Below the pieces are notes generated by a model that had not been told where the DNA came from, did not search any database, and saw only the letters and a list, made by a program, of their open reading frames with translations. 18,815 nucleotides of DNA, from contig JAMORD010000182.1 of NCBI GenBank assembly GCA_027063755.1, positions 1 through 18,815 of the forward strand, given 5' to 3'. The position numbers and the translations under genes are program-made. Numbering within the stretch: the first letter of the stretch is position 1; each line of letters starts with the position of its first letter. This document shows, in pieces, positions 1 through 7,465 of the stretch. The stretch is from a bacterium (GTDB taxonomy: Bacteria; Coprothermobacterota; Coprothermobacteria; Coprothermobacterales; JAADFF01).

Positions 1-337
1 GTGGGGTAAAGGTGCATGGGAAGAGATGAACAGAGGGGCTTATGTCAAGGTGCCTAAGTGGTACTTTGACATCTTTATGAGATGGATTACACCTATCTAC
101 ATCGCTGTTATTCTACTGTTCTCCACTATTGACTACGCTAAAGGTGGATACTTCTCATTCAATCCAGATACATTGGTGAAGTATTTGAAAGTTGATCCTA
201 AGCTTGGTCCTTGGGTTCTTACAGCCCGTATTGTGATTATTGTAGTGTTGATAGTTGGTTTCATTGTCAGCTACAAGTCTATCAAGAGATCCTATGGTGA
301 GGAAATTGCCCAGGGCAAGGTCCTCATTCGTAGATAA
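1..337 (+). CDS. Sodium-dependent NSS-family transporter, C-terminal end (partial)
   Basis: The reading frame is open from base 2 to the TAA at 335-337, so the gene starts upstream of the window and only about the last 111 residues are visible. The start of the visible part (WGKGAWEEMNRGA, then KVPKWYFDIFMRW) resembles the C-terminal portion of bacterial neurotransmitter:sodium symporter (SNF/NSS, LeuT-like) proteins. There an amphipathic stretch is followed by the last helices beginning with 'ITPIY'. Two hydrophobic segments can be seen (about bases 86-140 and 212-270), followed by a basic cytoplasmic tail ending in LIRR. These proteins import amino acids or related amines with Na+; the substrate cannot be judged from this fragment. 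The gene is followed 14 bp later by a small membrane protein gene on the same strand, probably co-transcribed. An in-frame ATG at base 26 is probably an internal Met. Confidence 0.8.
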   Translation, partial: WGKGAWEEMNRGAYVKVPKWYFDIFMRWITPIYIAVILLFSTIDYAKGGYFSFNPDTLVKYLKVDPKLGPWVLTARIVIIVVLIVGFIVSYKSIKRSYGEEIAQGKVLIRR

Positions 338-351
338 GGGGGTGACCCATT

Positions 352-594
352 ATGGCATGGATAGGATTAATACTATTTTTAGGTGGTATTGGGTATGGTT
401 GGGTTGCCAAAAATATCTGGGTTAAATTGCTGTCTGCATTTGTTGTCGGTGGCCTTGGCTGGTATATGACTATGATGGCACTGGGTATGTCTAAGTCATC
501 TGCTGCTTTCATGTCTTTGGCATGGGCTTTTATATTCTGGTTTGTTGATGCTACAGTGCCAACGCTGACAGCAATTGATGCATCTGGTAAATAA
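352..594 (+). CDS. Small three-helix membrane protein next to NSS transporter
   Basis: An 80-residue, very hydrophobic protein with three likely membrane segments (about residues 3-19, 25-47 and 51-75) and few charges. The ATG at 352 is preceded by a strong ribosome site (AAGGGGGTGA, 336-345), and the gene begins 14 bp after the transporter stop, so it is very likely expressed with it. I do not recognise a family. Some bacterial NSS transporters are encoded with a short membrane partner (for example MetS with MetP, which is smaller than this), so an accessory or stabilising subunit is a reasonable inference from position only. It could instead be an unrelated membrane protein. A terminator follows after 22 bp, closing the two-gene unit. 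Confidence 0.75.
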   Translation: MAWIGLILFLGGIGYGWVAKNIWVKLLSAFVVGGLGWYMTMMALGMSKSSAAFMSLAWAFIFWFVDATVPTLTAIDASGK

Positions 595-607
595 GTGAAC
601 TGTTATC

Positions 608-616
608 TGGTAGAAT
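608..616 (+). promoter_or_regulatory. Candidate extended -10 promoter overlapping the terminator
   Basis: TGG-TAGAAT (608-616) fits an extended -10 element (TGn followed by a hexamer one mismatch from TATAAT). Initiation 6-8 bases downstream would start the RNA inside the 5' arm of the terminator, so the transcript could not form the hairpin and would read into the gene at 665. No good -35 hexamer is seen at the usual distance. This is inference from motif and geometry. Confidence 0.35.
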
Positions 617-650
617 AAAGCCGTGGGTTATACCCACGGCTTTTTCTTTT
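617..650 (+). terminator. Rho-independent terminator after transporter unit
   Basis: The arms GCCGTGGGT (620-628) and ACCCACGGC (632-640) form a perfect 9-bp stem with a 3-nt loop, extended by A-T pairs at the base and followed by TTTTTCTTTT (641-650). It ends the transporter/small-protein unit. The ribosome site of the next gene begins at the very next base. Confidence 0.92.
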
Positions 651-664
651 AGGAGGTGACATAT

Positions 665-1459
665 GTGTCTGTAAATGTGAAAAAGGGGAAACTTTTGGAT
701 ATTCTGGCTGAATATAAAGTCAAAGTTGAAACATCTCCGTTACTAACAGACAAGCAGAAAGAGAAACTGTTGAAAAAGTGGGAAGTTGTCAAGAAGAAGT
801 ATGAGAGTTCAGAGTTTGTGAAAAAATTTGATGATAGGCTAAATGAGGTGTATAAAGGTGTGATAAATTATTGGGAGAATAAACTTTACCCTATTCTTGA
901 AACAGATTCTCCAGAAAAGATATTAGAAATACTAACAGAAGTGATGGGAGAAAAATCAGTAAAAAATTTGGAGAAAATGCTGAATAAGAATCCCAGTGAT
1001 GTTGTGTACAAGATAGCGATGTCATTTCTCACATATCTTGAAGGGGCACTTTACGATTTTTCAGCAAAGAAAAAAGAGCTTGATACCCTGTATACATGGA
1101 CAACGATATTTGGCATTACTTTCTTTTTGGGACTTCCTGCATCTGGTCTTTTTGATAAGATCTCATTTATCACAGCTATGATCTTTGTTCTTCCCTTCTT
1201 TGCAGGCAGAGGAGCATTGAAAAGACGCTCAAAGTCAGGTTGGTTTTTGTTAGCTTTAATGGTTCCTATGGGGCTCTTTGCCGGTGCCATGACATTGCGA
1301 AATGTGATTTACACCCCTGTGATACAGCAAGTTTTGTCTTATCAGAACATTATTAGTAAAATCTTGGTGTTGTCAATGGTTATAGCCGGAGTTTTGCTAT
1401 TCTTTGTATCAATTTATTACGCTTATCTCATGTGGCGATACAGAGATGCGTTTGTTTAA
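665..1459 (+). CDS. Unknown protein: charged N-terminal half, multi-spanning membrane C-terminal half
   Basis: A 264-residue protein that I do not recognise. The longest frame begins at GTG 656, but that codon lies inside the AGGAGG ribosome site (651-656); GTG 665 sits 8 nt after it and is the likely start. Residues 1-145 are rich in Lys and Glu and look helical, possibly coiled-coil and cytoplasmic. From about residue 148 there are roughly four hydrophobic segments, with a basic loop (GRGALKRRSKSG) after the second. The C-terminus ends with YYAYLMWRYRDAFV. The stop overlaps the next gene (YihY-like) by 14 nt, which suggests translational coupling and perhaps a shared membrane role. It is the first gene of the 665-6132 cluster. 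Confidence 0.8.
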   Translation: MSVNVKKGKLLDILAEYKVKVETSPLLTDKQKEKLLKKWEVVKKKYESSEFVKKFDDRLNEVYKGVINYWENKLYPILETDSPEKILEILTEVMGEKSVKNLEKMLNKNPSDVVYKIAMSFLTYLEGALYDFSAKKKELDTLYTWTTIFGITFFLGLPASGLFDKISFITAMIFVLPFFAGRGALKRRSKSGWFLLALMVPMGLFAGAMTLRNVIYTPVIQQVLSYQNIISKILVLSMVIAGVLLFFVSIYYAYLMWRYRDAFV

Positions 1460-2384
1460 TATAGATAGCACAAAGAAAAAGTGGTATTACAGAAGCTGTT
1501 TGATTTTATCAAAAATAAGTAATGATAGGTTGGGTATATCGGCTGCAGCTATTGCTTATTTTACCTTTTTCTCGTTGATTCCGTTGTTATTGGTATTTTT
1601 ATGGTTTTTCTCATTGTGGGGAGCTGATTCATTGAAGGCGATAGTTATGAATGGTATTCCTAAATTGGTACCAATCTCGGGGGATTTGCTGGAAAGAATT
1701 GTACAGGAAGCCATGTCTATTAGATTATGGGGATTTTTGGGAATCATTCCTCTTGCATGGGCAGGAACCTCTTTGTTTTATATTATAGAAATGATGATTA
1801 ATTCAGTATGGGGGTTTCCTTCAAAAGGAATTTTCAAAGGGCGTTTGTGGGGAACTGTTGTTGTGTTTGTTTTTCTGCTGTTTGCTGTATTTCAACCTGT
1901 TCTGTTGTATGTATCTCGTGTATTTCAGCTCTTTGAACAAATGCTTGGTGTTAGTAGTAATTCTTTTATTGTTTGGATGTTTTCCGGTATGGACAGATGG
2001 CTCCTTATGTTTGCGGTATATAGTGTGATCTACTATATGACTCCTGCAAAGAAGGTCGGTGTAAAGTATGCGATGATTTCTTCAACTGTTGCCACTATAG
2101 GAACAGTTATTTTAGAATGGATATTTCTTTCCTATATCACTGTAGGTAAATTTTTCCAAATGTACAGGCTTATAGCCGATGTCATGTTCCTTCTGTTTTG
2201 GTTTTATCTGATGGGGTACATTATCCTTGTAGGGGCCGAGGTTGGTTATTTTGTTTATCATAAAAACAGAGGTGATTTATGGGATGAACTTGCTAAGTTT
2301 AGCGATAAATGCAGCCTTGCAGGGAGGGAAGATAGCCAAAAATTACTTCAGGAGGCCTCTGGAGTATCGTCAGAAAAGTCCTGA
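1446..2384 (+). CDS. YihY/UPF0761 (BrkB-like) family inner-membrane protein
   Basis: 312 residues from ATG 1446; this start lies within the end of the preceding gene and fits the family's usual N-terminus better than the longer frame from 1404. The segment GISAAAIAYFTFFSLIPLL (from about residue 30) is the hallmark N-terminal motif of YihY/BrkB-like proteins. It is followed by about five further hydrophobic segments, a conserved-looking RLWGTVVVF segment, and a final helix ending in GAEVGYFVYH. The family spans the inner membrane; older 'ribonuclease BN' names are misassigned and its function is not settled. The last 33 or so residues (DLWDELAKFSDKCS onward) are hydrophilic and are encoded by DNA that is also the start of the next gene. 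They look unlike a conserved domain and may simply be read-through of the overlap. Confidence 0.85.
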   Translation: MRLFNIDSTKKKWYYRSCLILSKISNDRLGISAAAIAYFTFFSLIPLLLVFLWFFSLWGADSLKAIVMNGIPKLVPISGDLLERIVQEAMSIRLWGFLGIIPLAWAGTSLFYIIEMMINSVWGFPSKGIFKGRLWGTVVVFVFLLFAVFQPVLLYVSRVFQLFEQMLGVSSNSFIVWMFSGMDRWLLMFAVYSVIYYMTPAKKVGVKYAMISSTVATIGTVILEWIFLSYITVGKFFQMYRLIADVMFLLFWFYLMGYIILVGAEVGYFVYHKNRGDLWDELAKFSDKCSLAGREDSQKLLQEASGVSSEKS

Positions 2385-3054
2385 TGATTTTGTTTCTGAG
2401 GCCGATATGGCTGTAGAGCAAACTATAAGAGAAATTCTTTTAAGTGCCAAAGGTATAGGTTGGCATGGTGAGGAAACGGGAGAGAGTGGTAATTCCCAAG
2501 AGTATTGGCTTGTCGACCCAATAGATGGCACAGCCAATTTTATTAGAGGTGTTCCCATTTATGCTATATCTATTGCCCTTATGGAGAGGAATATTCCTAA
2601 ACTTGGTGTGATTTATTTTCCAGAAAGAGAGGAATTATTTTATGCAGAGATTGGCAAAGGTGCTTATATGAACGGTAGACCTATAAAGGTATCCGGTCGT
2701 ACCAAACTTGAGGGAAGTATTATTGCCACAGGTTTCCCTTTCAGAAAAAAGTATCTGTTTGATAGCTATACTCGTGTATTTACCACGCTATACCCCTATA
2801 TAGGCGATTTGCGTCGCATGGGGGCCGCAGCCATAGACCTTGCCTACAGTGCAGCCGGTATATTTGATGGATTTTTTGAATTTGGTTTGTCTTCATGGGA
2901 TATTGCAGCTGGGATTCTCCTTGTAAAAGAGGCTGGTGGCAGTGTGTATACATTTGCCGGTAGCGATATATGGGATACAGGCAATATTATTGCAGGTTCT
3001 CCTATTATTTCATCTGATATTAAGCATATGATAGATATGGCACTGGGTGATTAA
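2284..3054 (+). CDS. Inositol monophosphatase family phosphatase
   Basis: 256 residues from ATG 2284, which follows AGAGGTGA at 2269-2276; a longer frame from 2242 lacks support. It is a Mg2+-dependent, Li+-sensitive-type sugar/inositol phosphate phosphatase. Motifs in order: KSPDDFVSEAD (31-41), GEETGES with the metal-binding Glu residues (62-68), WLVDPIDGTANF (75-86) with the metal-binding Asp residues, and SSWDIAAG (203-210) with the C-terminal metal Asp, followed by EAGG. The segment RRMGAAAIDLAYSAAG (178-193) is like the archaeal/thermophile enzymes that act on both inositol-1-phosphate and fructose-1,6-bisphosphate, so the substrate remains open. The first 101 nt lie inside the 3' end of the YihY-like gene in another frame. 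The N-terminus is nevertheless clearly IMPase-like, so the overlap is real. Confidence 0.93.
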   Translation: MNLLSLAINAALQGGKIAKNYFRRPLEYRQKSPDDFVSEADMAVEQTIREILLSAKGIGWHGEETGESGNSQEYWLVDPIDGTANFIRGVPIYAISIALMERNIPKLGVIYFPEREELFYAEIGKGAYMNGRPIKVSGRTKLEGSIIATGFPFRKKYLFDSYTRVFTTLYPYIGDLRRMGAAAIDLAYSAAGIFDGFFEFGLSSWDIAAGILLVKEAGGSVYTFAGSDIWDTGNIIAGSPIISSDIKHMIDMALGD

Positions 3055-3055
3055 T

Positions 3056-4063
3056 ATGGCGAGAAAAAAAACGCAGACATACACAGCCCTTGATGCTGTC
3101 AGTGATATCAAAAAAGGCAAAGTTCATCATCTATATGTTCTTAAAGGGGCAGAAGTATATTTTCATGATATTGTCATTAAATCTATGAAGAATTGGGCAG
3201 AGAAACATGGTATAGATGTAGAAATTATATATGCCGATGAGATTTCTTCTGCTCCTGAAAACACCGGTGGCGGAGGCATGTTTTCCTCTGGTAAGCTGTA
3301 TATCATTAAATATTGGCAAACGCCGAAAAATAAGAAAGTGCTTGCCTCATGGGAGAGATTTTTTATAGACGATGAAGATCTGTATTATGTTGTCTCAATA
3401 GATACATCATCACGCTCTGGTTTTACAATTAAGACCATAGAGGATAGGGTTGATGTATCATGTGTTCCACTGAAAGGGCGTTCGCTAAAGGCATTTATTA
3501 AAGCTGCTATTAAGAAAAGGGGAAAAGACATTACGGGTACAGCCCTTGAGATGCTTGTCTCCTTATCTGGTGGGAAACTTAGTCTTATTGTGACAGAGCT
3601 GGATAAACTGGATCTCATAGAAGAAAATGTCATTACAGAAGATATCATATCAAGATATTTTGCCCTGCAAGCAGAGGGTAATGTATTTGTGTTTTGGGAT
3701 GCACTGTGGAGTGGAGATGCCGGTGTTGCCGGTGAAATGAAACAGGCAATTTTATTGTCTGGTACACCTCCTGCCCAGATATTGGCTACAATTGCCACAT
3801 TTATTAGGGGAGTACTTGAGGTAGGTCAGCTAAAGCACAAAGGCTATTCTGTAAAAGAGATAGCCTCTATGACCTCAAAGAATCCCTACTATATTGGTAA
3901 ATTGCTGGGTATATACGATACCATAGGTGTAGAGGGAGCAATATCTTTGTTGAACAAGCTCTATGAGCTTGATAAAGGTATTAAAACAGGTGAGATAACA
4001 GATATAGATGCCCTTGACGCCATATTGTCGTATATTGTATCTTTACGGGGGATAGGTTTATGA
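3056..4063 (+). CDS. holA: DNA polymerase III delta subunit
   Basis: 335 residues; ATG 3056 lies 1 nt after the previous stop, with GGGTGAT upstream (a GTG at 3047 is an alternative). HolA is the clamp-loader wrench that opens the beta sliding clamp. Visible features: an N-terminal 'HHLYVLKGAEVYFHDIVI' start typical of the delta fold, KLYIIKYWQ and FIDDEDLYYVVSI strands of the degenerate RecA-like domain, and 'LKGRSLKAFIKAAIKKRGK' leading into the helical second domain. After that come the 'SGGKLSLIVTELDKL' helix pair, which is the most diagnostic delta segment, and a C-terminal collar domain (ILATIATFIRGVLEV ... YELDKGIKTGEITDIDALD). Sequence divergence is high, as usual for this subunit. 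The stop overlaps the protease ATG (ATGA), so the pair is probably coupled in translation. Confidence 0.88.
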   Translation: MARKKTQTYTALDAVSDIKKGKVHHLYVLKGAEVYFHDIVIKSMKNWAEKHGIDVEIIYADEISSAPENTGGGGMFSSGKLYIIKYWQTPKNKKVLASWERFFIDDEDLYYVVSIDTSSRSGFTIKTIEDRVDVSCVPLKGRSLKAFIKAAIKKRGKDITGTALEMLVSLSGGKLSLIVTELDKLDLIEENVITEDIISRYFALQAEGNVFVFWDALWSGDAGVAGEMKQAILLSGTPPAQILATIATFIRGVLEVGQLKHKGYSVKEIASMTSKNPYYIGKLLGIYDTIGVEGAISLLNKLYELDKGIKTGEITDIDALDAILSYIVSLRGIGL

Positions 4064-5469
4064 AAAGAAAATTGTTTGTAGTAATGGGTATACTACTTAT
4101 TTTATTGGCCCTTATGAGCATAAATCGTGTAGGGGCATGGAATGTTAATATTATTGAGTTTTATCCAGATAGTGGTGTTGTAAAACTCAATGGTGAGACA
4201 GTACCCACTGCGTCAAGACCTATTATTGTCAATGACCGCTTGTATGTGCCTATTCGTACAGTATCCAATCTTATTGGTGCTACCATTACTTGGAATGCTA
4301 CGGATAGATATGCCACGATGTATGTTCCCGATTTTATCTCTATGTTGACTGAACTTGATGCAAAAGAGGAAGAGATAGCCGATTTACGAGCCCAGGTAGA
4401 TAGTGTGGGGGTATACGGCGATGTTTTGAAATTAATAACTGGTAAATATCTGTATAAAAACGAAGTTTCCCTCCAATCTCTAACTTATAGTGCTATTAAA
4501 GGTGCCATAGCCTCTTTGCATGATAAATATACCCGTTTTTTCACCCCTGACGAGGTATCTAAGAGAAAGGTTTTGTTGAGTGGCAATGTCCAGAGGGTTG
4601 GTATTGAGCTCACTCGCTCGTCTGGAAAATATATCATTTTAGATGTCATAGAAGGTTCTCCTGCATACTATGTGGGGCTTATGCCAGGTGATGTTGTTAA
4701 GGCTATTGATGATGTGTATGTAAGAGATATGCCATACGACGATGTCAAAATGATGTTGTCTTCTACCAGTAGCAGAGAAGTAAAATTGGATATTATCCGT
4801 AATGGTACCCCTATGACATTCAATGTGGAAACATCGCATATTTCTACAAGTGACTTTTCATATGAACTCATGTCTATAGACGGAAAGAGCGTTGCATATA
4901 TACGCATAAAATCTATGGATGCCGATGTTACAGAGAAAATGGATGAGGCTTTGAAGAAAATATTCTTTACCCATCGTGGAGAGGCCGATGCGTACATTAT
5001 AGACCTAAGGGGCAACTTTGGTGGAGATTTAGATGCTGCACGCTCTCTGCTGGGATTTTTCCTTGGGGGTAAGAAGGTATTCACCCTGATAGATAATGAT
5101 GGCGAAGAAACACCTGTATATGCTCCTGTTAGTCAGTGGATGCTTTCAGGGGATAGACCTGTATATGTGCTTATTGACGAGGGGACGACATCATCTGCAG
5201 AAGTTTTTGCCATGGCTATGAAATCTTATGGGAGGGCTATCTTGGTAGGGCAGACGACATATGGCAAAGGTGTAGCATCTAGTGTATATGAGCTTAGTGA
5301 TGGTAGTATGCTTGTTTTAACTTCATATGAAATTGTTGGTCCTAAGGGTGAGATGCTTAATGGTGCTGGAGTACTTCCCCATGTATGGGCAATGACCCTA
5401 TATGCTAAAGATGAGGCTATAAATCTTTTTAAGAAGAGTGTCTTACATCCATCAGATTTGGGGAGATGA
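4060..5469 (+). CDS. Secreted S41 (C-terminal processing) peptidase with copper-amine-oxidase-like N-terminal domain
   Basis: 469 residues. Residues 1-25 form a signal peptide or membrane anchor (MKRK, then a long hydrophobic core). Residues about 30-90 match the copper amine oxidase N-terminal/stalk domain (RLYVPIRTVSNLIGA, then TWNATDRYATM), common in envelope proteins of thermophiles and Clostridia. A short charged, probably coiled-coil linker (95-117) follows. Next are the CTP cap region (KYTRFFTPDE, 156-165), a PDZ domain (about 172-260, VIEGSPAYYVGLMPGD) and the protease core. The likely catalytic serine is S378 (GTTSSAE) and the lysine K403 (TTYGKG), 25 residues apart as in E. coli Prc and B. 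subtilis CtpB. It should act outside the membrane on unfolded or tagged proteins. It is co-transcribed with holA and the downstream HAD gene. Confidence 0.93.
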   Translation: MKRKLFVVMGILLILLALMSINRVGAWNVNIIEFYPDSGVVKLNGETVPTASRPIIVNDRLYVPIRTVSNLIGATITWNATDRYATMYVPDFISMLTELDAKEEEIADLRAQVDSVGVYGDVLKLITGKYLYKNEVSLQSLTYSAIKGAIASLHDKYTRFFTPDEVSKRKVLLSGNVQRVGIELTRSSGKYIILDVIEGSPAYYVGLMPGDVVKAIDDVYVRDMPYDDVKMMLSSTSSREVKLDIIRNGTPMTFNVETSHISTSDFSYELMSIDGKSVAYIRIKSMDADVTEKMDEALKKIFFTHRGEADAYIIDLRGNFGGDLDAARSLLGFFLGGKKVFTLIDNDGEETPVYAPVSQWMLSGDRPVYVLIDEGTTSSAEVFAMAMKSYGRAILVGQTTYGKGVASSVYELSDGSMLVLTSYEIVGPKGEMLNGAGVLPHVWAMTLYAKDEAINLFKKSVLHPSDLGR

Positions 5470-5472
5470 TAT

Positions 5473-6132
5473 ATGAAATGGCATGATATAGAAGTTGTTT
5501 TGGATACCGTTGTTATAGAAAGAAAACCTATTGTTGTTCTTGATCTTGATGATGTTGTGTTTGATACCATGAATGCTATTGTTAGATATGTCAATGCTAC
5601 ATATGGTAGAAATTATGAACTTAGTCATGCCAGGCGGTGGAGTATAGCCTATGCACCATGGGTAAAAGATGGCACTGTGCCATATCAAGAAGCAGTTCAT
5701 ATATTTAGAAAAGTGGCAAAAGCCATGATTCCACTAAGAGACGGTGCGAAAGATGGCATACTATATATGCAGGAACATGGTGCTCAGATACTGTTTCTTA
5801 CCAAGCGTACCCTATATATAGAAGATGCTGCAAAGAAGAATCTTGCCATGTATGGACTGGGTGATTTTCCATTTATTAATGCCCCCTTTGAAAAAGGTGG
5901 TAAGGAGAGAGTACTTAGAAAACTTTTTATGAAGGCTGGGCGTATATTAATGTTTGTTGATGACAGTCCTCACAATCTTGAAGAAACTCACCGCATGGGG
6001 TTTCCTGTCGTTCGCTGGGATATGCCATACAATAGAATGGCCCCTTGTGACTTTGCTGTATCTTCCTGGCGTGAACTTATTCTACTCTTTGAATATTTGA
6101 TGAATAAATACCACAGATTATTCTTTGCATAA
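5473..6132 (+). CDS. HAD-family 5'(3')-deoxyribonucleotidase-like phosphatase
   Basis: 219 residues starting 3 nt after the protease stop, with GGGAGATGAT as ribosome site. The HAD core is plain: VVLDLDDVVFDT (21-32) holds nucleophile D24 and acid D26; ILFLTKRT (106-113) supplies the motif II Thr (T110); lysines at 141-144 fit motif III; FVDDSPHN (161-168) is motif IV with D163/D164. The helical cap between the first two motifs (about 35-95) is like the NT5C / 5' nucleotidase deoxy (cytosolic type C) family, which dephosphorylates nucleoside monophosphates. The substrate is inferred from the family only. The first 17 residues extend beyond the usual HAD start. It is the last gene of the cluster; no clear terminator follows. 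Confidence 0.78.
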   Translation: MKWHDIEVVLDTVVIERKPIVVLDLDDVVFDTMNAIVRYVNATYGRNYELSHARRWSIAYAPWVKDGTVPYQEAVHIFRKVAKAMIPLRDGAKDGILYMQEHGAQILFLTKRTLYIEDAAKKNLAMYGLGDFPFINAPFEKGGKERVLRKLFMKAGRILMFVDDSPHNLEETHRMGFPVVRWDMPYNRMAPCDFAVSSWRELILLFEYLMNKYHRLFFA

Positions 6133-6148
6133 ACTTCTACATATGCAA
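6125..6148. repeat. Inverted repeat between nucleotidase and aminotransferase genes
   Basis: TTGCATA (6125-6131) and TATGCAA (6142-6148) are perfect 7-bp inverted copies 10 nt apart, just upstream of a TATAAT box. There is no T-tract, so a terminator is unlikely; the position suits an operator for the aminotransferase promoter. The left arm overlaps the nucleotidase stop. The binding role is inference. Confidence 0.35.
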
Positions 6149-6155
6149 TGTAGGG

Positions 6156-6161
6156 TATAAT
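6156..6161 (+). promoter_or_regulatory. Candidate -10 box for aminotransferase gene
   Basis: A perfect TATAAT at 6156-6161, 47 bp before the ATG. No convincing -35 hexamer is found 16-18 bp upstream. The expected start point falls at or near a short palindrome, GGGGATTCCCC (6168-6178). Confidence 0.5.
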
Positions 6162-6207
6162 AAATAAGGGGATTCCCCAAATATAATTTTATGGGAGGGA
6201 TATGTGT

Positions 6208-7452
6208 ATGGCGGGTTTTCTTGATGCAGAGAAGATTCTTAGTAGTAGGGCGAAGTCTTTAAATCCATCAGCCATAAGAGAGATTTTTAAATACACTGGT
6301 GTCAATGGAATTATTTCACTTGCCGGTGGATATCCAGAGCCGGGACTGTTTCCGATAGATAAGATCAAACAGGCGGTTAACTCTGCCATAGATAAGTATG
6401 GTCCAAAAATGATGCAATATTCTCCTACGCAGGGCGTACCAGAATTTCTTGAGTATCTTCGCTGGTTTATGAGGGAAAAAGAAGGGTGTCATCACTGTGA
6501 TGAAGAGGCTATTATGGTTGTTAGTGCTTCTCAGCAGGCATTGAGCTTACTTGCCCAGGTTCTCGTTGATCCCGGAGATATCATTATTGTAGAGGAACCC
6601 ACATATGTTGGTGGTCTCGTAGCGTTTCGCTCCATGCAAGCTCGCTTTGTAGGAATTCCTATGGATGACAACGGCATGGATATGGATATTCTTGAGCAAA
6701 AGCTGAAAAAGCATCGTGCCAAGGGTGATCCCGTCAAGGCCATCTACACTATTCCAACATTCCAAAACCCGGCAGGTTATATGATGAGTGTAGAGAGAAG
6801 AAGAAGGATTGTAGAGCTTGCCAAAGAATATAATGTGCTCGTCATAGAAGATGATCCTTATGGCTATCTTGTATATGAAGGCGAGCGACCTCCAACAATT
6901 AAGTCTTTTGACGATGGTTCTACTGTTGTTTACCTTTCTACATATTCTAAGACGCTTATTCCCGGATTCAGACTAGGCTTTGCCGTTGGTCACCCAGAAA
7001 TTATAAGAAAAATGGTTGTTGCTAAGCAGGCTGCCGATCTCTGTACATCTGCATTTGTTCAGTATGCAACCCTGGAATATATGAATCTTGGTTTCTTTGA
7101 AGAGCACCTTGAGACTCTTAGAGAAAGTTACGGTGTAAAAATGAGGGTTATGCTTGATGCCTTGCAAGAGCATTTTGGCGATGTAGAAGGTGTCAAGTGG
7201 TCTATGCCTAAAGGTGGGTTCTTTATTTGGATGGAGTTGCCTGAGTGGGTAGATACATACGAAATGTTTAGGTACTCTGTTGATGCCGGTGTTGTTTATG
7301 TCTATGGTTCTGCATTCTATCCATATCCTGAGCTTGGCAAACGCAACACACTGAGACTGAACTTCTCACTGCCAACAGCTGAGGATATCAAGGAGGGTAT
7401 TAAGCGGCTGAGACGGGCTTACGAGAAATACAAAGAAGATAGGGCAATGTAA
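6208..7452 (+). CDS. PLP-dependent aminotransferase (fold type I, 2-aminoadipate/MocR-like group)
   Basis: 414 residues from ATG 6208; an in-frame ATG at 6202 is only 3 nt from the GGAGG (6194-6198), while 6208 has 9-nt spacing and is preferred. PLP-enzyme landmarks: QYSPTQGVPEFLEYL near the N-terminal part, SASQQALSLLAQVLVDPGD, the VEEPTYVGG loop, FQNPAGYMMS with the cofactor-contacting Asn, VIEDDPYGYLVY with the Asp that pairs with the pyridine nitrogen, and STYSKTLIPGFRLGF with the Schiff-base lysine K248. RLNFSL near the C-terminus should hold the substrate-carboxylate Arg. Relatives include LysN (2-aminoadipate), aromatic and kynurenine aminotransferases, often broad in range, so the exact substrate is open. 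It stands alone between a promoter-like region and a terminator. Confidence 0.92.
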   Translation: MAGFLDAEKILSSRAKSLNPSAIREIFKYTGVNGIISLAGGYPEPGLFPIDKIKQAVNSAIDKYGPKMMQYSPTQGVPEFLEYLRWFMREKEGCHHCDEEAIMVVSASQQALSLLAQVLVDPGDIIIVEEPTYVGGLVAFRSMQARFVGIPMDDNGMDMDILEQKLKKHRAKGDPVKAIYTIPTFQNPAGYMMSVERRRRIVELAKEYNVLVIEDDPYGYLVYEGERPPTIKSFDDGSTVVYLSTYSKTLIPGFRLGFAVGHPEIIRKMVVAKQAADLCTSAFVQYATLEYMNLGFFEEHLETLRESYGVKMRVMLDALQEHFGDVEGVKWSMPKGGFFIWMELPEWVDTYEMFRYSVDAGVVYVYGSAFYPYPELGKRNTLRLNFSLPTAEDIKEGIKRLRRAYEKYKEDRAM

Positions 7453-7465
7453 ATCTTTTATTAGA

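Noticed and set aside
656-664. GTG 656 as the start of the unknown membrane protein
   Set aside because: It overlaps the AGGAGG ribosome site (651-656). GTG 665 has normal spacing.
3385-3798. 137-codon minus-strand open frame inside holA
   Set aside because: Antisense to a recognisable gene, with no family motif and no sensible operon context.
4668-5084. 138-codon minus-strand open frame inside the S41 protease gene
   Set aside because: Antisense to PDZ and protease-core coding sequence with intact motifs on the plus strand.
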